A stretch of 40,135 bases of DNA from Oxalobacteraceae bacterium UBA6704 (GTDB lineage Bacteria; Pseudomonadota; Gammaproteobacteria; Burkholderiales; Burkholderiaceae_D): the NCBI GenBank assembly GCA_002454505.1, contig DKJA01000093.1:485-40619 (forward strand). Reading direction: 5' to 3'. The stretch's first letter is position 1; every line of letters begins with the position of its first letter. Shown in pieces: positions 33,978-40,135 of this stretch. The notes below the pieces were generated by a model. The model was given only the letters and a program-made list of their open reading frames with translations. It searched no databases and had not been told where the DNA came from. Made by a program: the position numbers and the translations under genes.

Positions 33978-34080
33978 CCGTGTCCACTTTTGGGGTTGAC
34001 CCCACGGTTGGACACGAGCTGATCAATTCAACTGTCGAGCTCGTGTCCAACCGTGGGGTCAACCCTCTTTTTGGACACGG
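33978..34080. repeat. Large inverted repeat (43-bp arms, 17-bp loop) between convergent operons
   Basis: The arms 33978-34020 and 34038-34080 are complementary except for a 7-bp block near the outer end. The inner 27 bp and outer 9 bp pair perfectly. Each arm contains GGGTTGACCCC, itself a short palindrome, and TTGGACAC/GTGTCCAA at its boundary. It lies 10 bp after the esterase stop and 15 bp from the siaD-like stop, so it can end both transcripts, or it may be a paired REP-type element. Confidence 0.9.
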
Positions 34081-34095
34081 CCTCGGCCGTAGCGC

Positions 34096-34812
34096 TCAAT
34101 GCGCATCGAAGCGCACGCAGTTGCGCCCGTCGCGCTTGGCGCGGTACAGCGCGGCGTCGGCTCGGCTGTAGGCCAGTTCGAACGACGTGCCGGCCGGGTA
34201 CCAGCCCACGCCGAGGCTGGCCGTCACGGGACGGGCGATCGGTGCTTCGTGGCGCAGCGCGCCGGTGGCGGCGCACAGCAGGTGGGCCATTTCCGCCGCT
34301 TCCGATGCGCACAGGCCAGGCCAGACGATGGAGAATTCCTCGCCGCCCACGCGGCCGATGGCGGCCGGTGCCGGCACGCGCTGCTTCAGGCAGGTAACGA
34401 CGGCGCAGATCACCGCGTCGCCCGCCGGATGGCCGAATTCGTCGTTGACCCGTTTGAAATGATCGATGTCTAGCACCATCAGCGCGGCCGGTTCGTGTTC
34501 CAGGACGTCGGACGCGTAATCGATCAGCGCGCCGCGGTTCAGGGCGCCCGTCAGCGGATCGTGCGTGGCGCGGTGCTGCAGCTGCAGCGCCAGCTGGTGC
34601 AGCTCGCGGTTCATCTGCTGCATGTCGCGCTCGGCGCGGTCGCTGCGCTGGATCAGCCGGCGCGTCTCGCGCATCAGCCGTTCATAATGCACGGTCAGCT
34701 CGCCCAGCACGCGGCGGTAATCGTCCGCGCCGGCCTGCTCGCTGCCATAGGTTTCGCGGGCGCGCAGCAGCGCCTGGTACTCGGCCGCGAACAGGTCCGG
34801 TGCGGCCATCAT
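34096..34812 (-). CDS. siaD: Diguanylate cyclase, SiaD-like
   Basis: This 238-aa protein has an N-terminal coiled-coil stalk (about 10-70, Arg/Gln/Glu-rich) and a GGDEF domain (about 75-238) with DPLTGALNR, DIDHFKRVND and the active signature RVGGEEF. It should make c-di-GMP. I see no RxxD five residues before GGEEF, so product inhibition may be lost. The ATG overlaps the siaC-like stop (TGATG). In Pseudomonas aeruginosa SiaC binds the SiaD stalk to activate it; order and size here match that system. The 3' end abuts the large inverted repeat. Confidence 0.9.
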   Translation of the reverse strand: MMAAPDLFAAEYQALLRARETYGSEQAGADDYRRVLGELTVHYERLMRETRRLIQRSDRAERDMQQMNRELHQLALQLQHRATHDPLTGALNRGALIDYASDVLEHEPAALMVLDIDHFKRVNDEFGHPAGDAVICAVVTCLKQRVPAPAAIGRVGGEEFSIVWPGLCASEAAEMAHLLCAATGALRHEAPIARPVTASLGVGWYPAGTSFELAYSRADAALYRAKRDGRNCVRFDAH

Positions 34813-35207
34813 CACTGCGCCTCCCCGTCCAGCGGATGATCGACGAAGTCCAGCGCCGGAAAATCGTCGCGCAGCTCCTGGCCGAATTCCATGATCGTCT
34901 CGTCCTCCTCGTCGCGGTACCAGTTCAGTCGCACCTCGTTGCCGGCCAGTGCCGCCTCGTTCAGCGCGTCGAAGAAGGCAAACAGCATCTTCGTGCTGGA
35001 GCTGTTGAAATAAGCCAGCGACACATTGACCTCGATGGCGCAGCCCTCGCAGCCTTCGAGCCAGGCGCGCGTGCGCTCGATGATCGGCCCGTAGAACGCG
35101 GCGGCATTCTCGGGATACGATTCGCCGCGGACGGACAGCCGGTGCTGGTCGAAGTCGAGGGAGACCTCGGGCGACATCGGCGAGGCGGGCAGGAAGAACG
35201 ATTCCAT
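34812..35207 (-). CDS. siaC: SiaC-like phosphoprotein (DUF1987)
   Basis: This 131-aa single-domain protein has the DUF1987 pattern (SYPEN at 30-34, SLAYFNSSSTKML at 63-75, LNWYRDEEDETI). The Ser/Thr cluster 69-72 corresponds to the site phosphorylated in P. aeruginosa SiaC. The unphosphorylated form is expected to activate the adjacent diguanylate cyclase. SiaB-like kinase and SiaA-like phosphatase genes lie directly upstream, completing the switch. Start at 35207, 14 bp after the siaB stop. Confidence 0.9.
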   Translation of the reverse strand: MESFFLPASPMSPEVSLDFDQHRLSVRGESYPENAAAFYGPIIERTRAWLEGCEGCAIEVNVSLAYFNSSSTKMLFAFFDALNEAALAGNEVRLNWYRDEEDETIMEFGQELRDDFPALDFVDHPLDGEAQ

Positions 35208-35221
35208 GGTGTGAGATCCGG

Positions 35222-35809
35222 TCAGATGGTGGCGGCGATGCAGAACACCGTGCGATGGGTGTCGTCGGCATCCGGCATGAAGTGGAAGTCCAGCGGCGCG
35301 CTGGCGTCGCGCGCCATCGTCAGGAAGCCGAGACCGGCGCCCTTGCTGTCGGCCGGCGTTTCCTGGCGCAGCGCCGTCTTGTAGGCGGAGCGGATTTCGT
35401 CGACCGTCATCGCGCGCAGCGGTTCGAGGCGGCTGCGGATCGAGTCGACCTTGTCGTTGGCCACCGGGTTCGCGCACAGCAGGTAGAACTGCTCGCCGTC
35501 GCGGCCGATGCAGAAAGCGCCGCCACGCATTTCGGCAACCCCGTGGCCATCGGCTTCGTCGGCCGGCGTCAACGCGTCCGCCGAGTAGTGCATGATGTTC
35601 TGCGACATTTCGACGAAGGCCGAGAAGATGCGCCGCCCCGTCGGTCCCGCGGTGCCGGCCGCATTGAGGCGCGCCTTGATCGTCTCGGCGATCGCGCTGA
35701 CGACGTGCTGCGAGAAATAGCCGGCATAGAAGAAGATCACCTGGCGCTTGTTCGCGGCCTGCCAGAACTCCTGGAACTGTTCGTATTGCAAAGCGCTTGC
35801 TCCTGTCAT
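35222..35809 (-). CDS. siaB: SiaB-like protein kinase
   Basis: This 195-aa protein (DUF6272 type) has FFYAGYFSQH (about 26-35), FVEMSQNIMHYS (a GHKL-like N box, about 65-76) and GAGLGFLTMAR (G box, about 156-166). In the P. aeruginosa system this protein phosphorylates SiaC. The ATG overlaps the SiaA-like stop by 4 bp. I start at 35809; longer readings would enter the siaA frame. Function is assigned from motif pattern and gene order. Confidence 0.88.
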   Translation of the reverse strand: MTGASALQYEQFQEFWQAANKRQVIFFYAGYFSQHVVSAIAETIKARLNAAGTAGPTGRRIFSAFVEMSQNIMHYSADALTPADEADGHGVAEMRGGAFCIGRDGEQFYLLCANPVANDKVDSIRSRLEPLRAMTVDEIRSAYKTALRQETPADSKGAGLGFLTMARDASAPLDFHFMPDADDTHRTVFCIAATI

Positions 35810-37038
35810 GGTCGTGCGCAGAAAAAGGTCACGTCGTCGCGGCGCGGCTGTTCGCCCTGCCAGGCCGCGAAGTCGTCCAGCAGCGCCTGCGCCAGCTGCG
35901 GCGCCGGCAAGGCGCGCCGCGCCAGCAGCTGTTCGCGGGCGCGGCGCTTGCCGTAGGAGATGTCGCGCGGGCCGCCGATCTGGTCCACCAGGCCGTCCGT
36001 GCAGGCAAACAGCAGGCTGCCCGGTTCGATCGTCACCTGGCGCACCGCCCACTCGTGTCCGGACGGCGTCTCCACATAGCCGACGCCCATGCGGTCCGCA
36101 TCGAGCGTCGTCCATGCCGCGTCGTCCGGGCCCAGCACGAACAGCGGCACGCGCGCGCCGGCGTAGGACAGCTCGCGGCTCGCGCTGTCGAAGCACAGCA
36201 CGGCGGCATCGAGACCGTCGTTCGAGACGGCCGCGCCGGCGCACTGGCGGTGCTGGCCAAGCATCGTCTTCACGCCGCGGCTCAATTCGGCCAGCAGCCT
36301 GGCCGGATCGCAGGGACCGTGCTGCTGCAAGGCCTGGTTCAGCAGCGACGATGCGATCAGCGTCATGAACGCGCCGGGCACGCCGTGGCCCGTGCAGTCG
36401 GCGATGGCGGCGCACCAGCCGCCGTCATGGCTGCCGAAGTAATAGAAGTCGCCGCCGACCACGTCGCGCGGCTCCCACACCAGCGCCGCATCGGCCAGCG
36501 TGGCGGCCAGTGCTTCGTCGGACGTGCGCAGCAGCGAGCGCTGGATCACGCTGGCGTATTCGATGCTGTGCATGACCTGCCGGTTCTTCTCGGCCTGCAT
36601 ATTGGCGACAACGTTCATCAGCTGCAGCCCGAAGCCGACGCCTTCCAGCATGCCGGCGCGGGTGACGATGAAGCCGTCGGCCAGCGCCTTCTCGCCCGAT
36701 TCCACGGCGCGGAACGTCAGCGCCTCGATGCTCAGGTCCACGTCGACGATCAGCGGCTCCTTGTCCATGAAGGCGATGCAGCTCTTGCGGCCGTACAGCT
36801 CCTGGTAGAACGGCTTGGACATCTGCGACATGAAGATGTTCCGGCTGATGAGGCCAATCGGCCGCGACTCTTCCACGACGGGCAACGTCATCAACTCGCG
36901 GCGCTCGGTGAACAGCATCAGCACGTCGCCGTTGGTCGTTTCGGACGGCACGGACACGGTCGGCACGCACAGGTCCGCTGCCGTCGTCTGCCGGAAGCGC
37001 GGCAGGTGCAGGCGGGATGCGTCGAAGGATGCGTTCAT
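35806..37038 (-). CDS. siaA: SiaA-like PP2C/SpoIIE phosphatase with CBS-like sensor
   Basis: This 410-aa protein has a C-terminal PPM phosphatase domain (about 175-410) with metal-binding motifs RDVVGGDF (191-198), ADCTGHGVPGAF (213-224), CTDGL and RRDDVT. The N-terminus (about 15-145) looks like a pair of CBS motifs (LPVVEESRPIGLISRN, then ADGFIVTRAGMLEGV). A short linking helix (about 145-170) follows. No transmembrane helix is present, unlike P. aeruginosa SiaA, which is a HAMP-containing membrane protein. It should dephosphorylate SiaC and so turn on c-di-GMP synthesis in response to a ligand of the CBS-like part, perhaps a nucleotide. GGGGAGAC lies 2 nt before the ATG. Confidence 0.9.
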   Translation of the reverse strand: MNASFDASRLHLPRFRQTTAADLCVPTVSVPSETTNGDVLMLFTERRELMTLPVVEESRPIGLISRNIFMSQMSKPFYQELYGRKSCIAFMDKEPLIVDVDLSIEALTFRAVESGEKALADGFIVTRAGMLEGVGFGLQLMNVVANMQAEKNRQVMHSIEYASVIQRSLLRTSDEALAATLADAALVWEPRDVVGGDFYYFGSHDGGWCAAIADCTGHGVPGAFMTLIASSLLNQALQQHGPCDPARLLAELSRGVKTMLGQHRQCAGAAVSNDGLDAAVLCFDSASRELSYAGARVPLFVLGPDDAAWTTLDADRMGVGYVETPSGHEWAVRQVTIEPGSLLFACTDGLVDQIGGPRDISYGKRRAREQLLARRALPAPQLAQALLDDFAAWQGEQPRRDDVTFFCARP

Positions 37039-37331
37039 GGCGTCTCCCCAGGTGACCGGGCTTGGATAGTTGCCGGTATTCTAGATACGTTTTATGACGG
37101 AACCGTGACGGCCATGGCAAAACGCAACAATTCTTGTTTCGCAGATAAACAACGTACTCGTCCCCTTACTCCTTTGGTTGACTCATCCTTCCCGATAGCT
37201 CACACTGACATTGGTTGCGCTAACAAAAATAGAATTCGGGAAGCAAACTTATCCACGACAGGCAAGCACAGGCAGGCGGACGATAACCGCTACCATGCCC
37301 GCCAGCGCACCGCTACATTCTTGGAGGAATC
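37039..37331. other. Divergent intergenic region between siaA and the GH2 gene
   Basis: These 293 bp must hold promoters for both genes. For siaA (minus), TAGAAT lies at 37083-37078 with no good -35. For the GH2 gene (plus), CTGACA (37205-37210) and TAGAAT (37230-37235) are spaced by 19 bp, which is long. GC content drops at 37080-37260. No convincing operator was seen. Confidence 0.4.
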
Positions 37332-40043
37332 GTGAATCACGCGCATCAATCCCGGCCCACGTACGGCCGGGCTATCCTGTCGCTGCTTGCCTTTGCCATG
37401 CTGGTGCCCGCTGCACAAGCCGCCGACGAACTCGCCCCGCGCCAGCGACTGCAATTCAACGACGGCTGGCGTTTCCATCCTGGCGACCCGGATGGCAATT
37501 CGGCGCCCTATCTGTACGACATCCGTCCCGAAGTAAAACAGTCGGCGGACGGCAAGGTGGCCGACGCGATGCCGGAAGAAGCGGCCCGCATCGCCCGCGG
37601 CAATGCGCCGCTGCTGAAACCGTGGATCCTGCCGACCGGGAATGCGTTCATCAAGGATCCGACAAAGCGGCACGTCCGTCCCGCGCAAGGCCCGGCCATC
37701 GACGCGCCGTTCGCGCAGTTCGGCTACGACGACAAGGCCTGGCGCTCCGTCCAGCTGCCGCACGACTGGGCCATCGAAGGCCCCTTCCTCACCACCGGCC
37801 CTTACGGCGGCATGGGCCGCCTGAAGACGTGGGGCCCGGCGTGGTACCGCAAGACGTTCGCCGTGCCGTCGGCCGACGCGGGCAAGTCGGTGTTCCTCGA
37901 CGTGGATGGCGCCATGTCGTATTCCAGCGTGTGGGTCAACGGCCAGCTGGCCGGCGGTTGGCCTTACGGCTACAACTCGTTCCGCATCGACCTGACGCCA
38001 TATCTGAAACCCGGCGCGGACAACCAGCTGGCAATCCGCCTCGACAACCCGCCGGAATCGGCACGCTGGTATCCGGGCGCGGGCCTGTATCGCAATGTGT
38101 GGCTGACGAAGACGGCGCCGCTGCACGTGGGCCAATGGGGCGTGCATGTGGCGACGCCGAAGGTGTCGCGCGAATCGGCGCAGGTGACGTGGCAGGTCGC
38201 ACTGGACAATGACGGCAAGTCACCGGCCGACGCGGAAGTGACCACGCAGCTGTACGCGCTCGACGCGCAGGGCCGCGTCACCGGCAAGGCCGTGGCCACC
38301 GTCGCATCGCCGCGCACGACCATCGCTGCCGGCGGCAGCGCGACCGTGTCCGGCGAAACCACGCTGGCCAATCCGCGGCTGTGGGGACCGCTGCCGAACC
38401 AGCAGCCGAACCGCTACAAGGCCGTGACGACGGTGCGCCAGGCCGGCAAGGTCGTCGACCGCTACGAGACGCCGTTCGGCATCCGCTCGCTGCGCTTCGA
38501 TCCGGACTCGGGCCTGTACGTCAACGGCGAGCACATTCCGCTCCGCGGCGTGAACAACCACCACGACCTGGGCGCGCTGGGCGGCGCCTTCAATGTACGT
38601 GCGGCCCAGCGCCAGCTTGAAATCCTGCAGGAGATGGGCACCAATGCGATCCGCATGAGCCACAACCCGCCCGATCCGCAGCTGCTCGACCTGACGGATC
38701 GCATGGGCCTCGTGGTGATGGACGAAGTGTTCGACTCGTGGGAGCGGAAAAAGACGCCGCTCGACTTCCACCTGATCTTCCCCGACTGGCACGAGCAGGA
38801 CCTGCGCTCGATGCTGCGGCGCGACCGCAATCACCCGTCGATCGTCATGTGGAGCGTGGGGAACGAGGTGGGCGAACAGTACACCGCCGAGGATGGCGCG
38901 AACATCGGCCGCAAGCTGGCCGCCATCGCGCATGAGGAAGATCCGTCGCGCCCGATCACCAACGCGATGAACTTCGCGAAGGCGGACATGCCGCTGCCGG
39001 GCACCGTCGACGTCATCAGCCTGAATTACCAGGGCACCGGCATCCGTACGCTGCCCGGCCAGTTCCCGGCATTCCGTGCCGCCTTCCCGGACAAGGTGAT
39101 GCTGCATACGGAAAGCGCGTCGGCGCTGTCCAGCCGCGGCGAGTACCAGTTCCCCGTGCCGGGCGTGACCAGTGCCGCCGTGCGGCCCGGTGTGGGCGGC
39201 GATCCGAAGACGCAGCAGGTCAGCGCCTACGAACTGTTCGCGGCCGATTTCGGCAGCTCGGCCGACCGCGCGTTCGGCGCGCTGGACCAGCATCCCTACA
39301 CGGCCGGCGAATTCGTCTGGACCGGCTTCGATTATCTCGGCGAGCCGACGCCCTACTACGGCGCGCGCAGCTCGTACTCGGGCATCGTCGACCTGGCGGG
39401 CTTCAAGAAGGACCGCTACTACCTGTACCAGTCGCGTTGGCGCCCGGAGCTGAAGATGGCGCACATCCTGCCGCACTGGACGTGGCCCGACCGCGTGGGC
39501 GAAGTGACGCCGGTGCACGTGTTCACGTCCGGCGACGAGGCCGAGCTGTTCGTCAACGGCAAGTCGCAGGGCAGGCTGAAAAAAGCGCCGTATGCCTACC
39601 GCCTGCGCTGGGACTACGTGGTGTACGAGCCAGGCGAAGTCTCGGTCGTCGCCTACAAGGACGGCAAGGAATGGGCCCGTTCCTCGGTGCGCACAGCCGA
39701 TGTGCCGGCCGCGCTGCAAGCCACCGCCGACCGCACGACCATCGCCGGCGACGGCAAGGACCTGTCGTTCGTCACCGTGCGCATCGTCGACAAGAACGGC
39801 CTCGCCGCCCCGCGCGCCAGCCAGCGCGTGCGCTTCGCCATCGACGGCCCCGGCGAACTGGTCGCCACCGACAACGGCGACCCGACCAGCTTCGAATCGT
39901 TCCAGTCGCCGGAGCGGGCCGCGTTCAATGGGCTCGTGCTGGGCATTGTGCGCGCCAAACCGGGCACCTCCGGCGCCATCAAGGTGCGCGTGACGGCGGC
40001 GGGGTTGAAGGAGGCTGTGGTTACCATACGCGCCGCGCGTTGA
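37332..40043 (+). CDS. Secreted glycoside hydrolase family 2 enzyme (beta-galactosidase-like)
   Basis: This 903-aa protein starts at GTG, with GGAGG 5 nt upstream and no better ATG. It has a signal peptide (about 1-31, AAQAAD), a GH2 sugar-binding domain (about 35-260) with an unusual insert at about 50-125, an immunoglobulin-like domain (about 262-380) and a TIM barrel (about 385-690). Acid/base Glu512 is in SVGNEVGE and nucleophile Glu594 in HTESAS. A DUF4982-like domain follows (about 715-785, VFTSGDEAELFVNGKSQG), then a C-terminal beta domain. It should hydrolyse beta-galactosides or related beta-glycosides in the periplasm or outside. It is alone on its strand; a link to the nearby polysaccharide operon is possible but unproven. 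Confidence 0.92.
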   Translation: MNHAHQSRPTYGRAILSLLAFAMLVPAAQAADELAPRQRLQFNDGWRFHPGDPDGNSAPYLYDIRPEVKQSADGKVADAMPEEAARIARGNAPLLKPWILPTGNAFIKDPTKRHVRPAQGPAIDAPFAQFGYDDKAWRSVQLPHDWAIEGPFLTTGPYGGMGRLKTWGPAWYRKTFAVPSADAGKSVFLDVDGAMSYSSVWVNGQLAGGWPYGYNSFRIDLTPYLKPGADNQLAIRLDNPPESARWYPGAGLYRNVWLTKTAPLHVGQWGVHVATPKVSRESAQVTWQVALDNDGKSPADAEVTTQLYALDAQGRVTGKAVATVASPRTTIAAGGSATVSGETTLANPRLWGPLPNQQPNRYKAVTTVRQAGKVVDRYETPFGIRSLRFDPDSGLYVNGEHIPLRGVNNHHDLGALGGAFNVRAAQRQLEILQEMGTNAIRMSHNPPDPQLLDLTDRMGLVVMDEVFDSWERKKTPLDFHLIFPDWHEQDLRSMLRRDRNHPSIVMWSVGNEVGEQYTAEDGANIGRKLAAIAHEEDPSRPITNAMNFAKADMPLPGTVDVISLNYQGTGIRTLPGQFPAFRAAFPDKVMLHTESASALSSRGEYQFPVPGVTSAAVRPGVGGDPKTQQVSAYELFAADFGSSADRAFGALDQHPYTAGEFVWTGFDYLGEPTPYYGARSSYSGIVDLAGFKKDRYYLYQSRWRPELKMAHILPHWTWPDRVGEVTPVHVFTSGDEAELFVNGKSQGRLKKAPYAYRLRWDYVVYEPGEVSVVAYKDGKEWARSSVRTADVPAALQATADRTTIAGDGKDLSFVTVRIVDKNGLAAPRASQRVRFAIDGPGELVATDNGDPTSFESFQSPERAAFNGLVLGIVRAKPGTSGAIKVRVTAAGLKEAVVTIRAAR

Positions 40044-40048
40044 GGGAT

Positions 40049-40130
40049 GGGGACTGTCCCCGCAGGGGCCTGTCCCCGGGGTTGCTCTACGCTTCCCATA
40101 TGTTCCGACAAACCTCAACCCCGGGGACAG
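40049..40130. repeat. Cluster of G/C palindromes after the GH2 gene
   Basis: Two short palindromes, GGGGACTGTCCCC (40049-40061) and GGGGCCTGTCCCC (40065-40077), stand side by side. The second overlaps a longer inverted repeat with perfect 15-bp arms, CTGTCCCCGGGGTTG (40070-40084) and CAACCCCGGGGACAG (40116-40130), around a 31-bp loop. The cluster starts 5 bp after the GH2 stop and may end its transcript, although no T tract follows. The core GGGNCTGTCCC also occurs at 24259-24269 and 24299-24309. Confidence 0.85.
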
Positions 40131-40135
40131 CCGTA

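Noticed and set aside
37249..37257. TTATCCACG, one mismatch from a DnaA box
   Set aside because: A single site with no AT-rich unwinding region, no further boxes and no dnaA/dnaN nearby does not support an origin.
1..40135. CRISPR arrays, tRNA/rRNA genes, insertion sequences, prophage
   Set aside because: No regularly spaced repeats, no conserved RNA gene sequence and no transposase, integrase or structural phage protein was recognised.

Overview
The window is about 40 kb of dense, high-GC bacterial chromosome. Third codon positions are strongly G/C-biased, and genes are packed into operons with ATGA or TGATG stop/start overlaps. Three TonB-dependent receptors, a polyuronate-type utilization cluster, a siaABCD-type signalling operon and short GGGNCTGTCCC intergenic repeats suggest a Gram-negative betaproteobacterium of the Oxalobacteraceae (Massilia/Duganella/Pseudoduganella type). 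That placement is inference from style and gene content, because no rRNA or other taxonomic marker is present.

Region 1 (1-8204, minus strand) is a putative D-amino-acid/peptide catabolic module. It holds an XRE-cupin regulator, a DauA-like FAD D-amino-acid dehydrogenase, a POT-family peptide transporter, a TonB receptor and a membrane-anchored beta-lactamase-fold serine hydrolase that runs off the left edge. A 17-bp element, TTTTC-N7-GAAAA, occurs upstream of both the dehydrogenase and the TonB receptor and may be the regulator's operator. A small helical protein of unknown function lies upstream.

Region 2 (8384-13065, plus strand) is a tight five-gene operon: a 174-aa unknown, a 570-aa coiled-coil/two-TM protein, a 59-aa Pro/Gln-rich protein, a 188-aa helical protein and a Ycf46-like AAA+ ATPase. 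It ends in a strong intrinsic terminator. I know of no described function for this set, and it is the best candidate here for an undescribed system.

Region 3 (13114-18940, minus strand) is one operon: an ABC ATPase, two DUF3526-type ABC permeases and a siderophore-type TonB receptor. Its promoter carries a perfect 14-bp palindrome and a Fur-like half. Divergent from it (19016-22084, plus strand) is a four-gene set: an acyl-CoA-dehydrogenase-like protein, a PIG-L deacetylase, a NodS-like methyltransferase and a family 2 glycosyltransferase. This looks like a pathway for modifying a sugar or lipid conjugate. A ClC antiporter gene converges on it with only 2 bp between the stops.

Region 4 (23834-33967, plus strand) begins with a 0.7-kb regulatory stretch containing two candidate promoters, three TAAAYCGTT elements and two tandem hairpins. 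It continues as a polysaccharide utilization operon: TonB receptor, LacI-family regulator, SDR, Tat-exported heparinase-II/III-like lyase, 2-keto-3-deoxygluconate-type kinase, hexuronate-type MFS transporter and SGNH esterase. The genes fit import of an acidic oligosaccharide, beta-elimination, reduction of the unsaturated uronate product to KDG and its phosphorylation.

Region 5 (34096-37038, minus strand) is a siaABCD-like c-di-GMP module in which SiaA has a soluble CBS-like front end. A 43-bp-arm inverted repeat separates it from region 4. A large secreted GH2 glycosidase (37332-40043, plus strand) and a cluster of G/C palindromes close the window. I see no rRNA, tRNA, CRISPR array, insertion sequence or phage gene.
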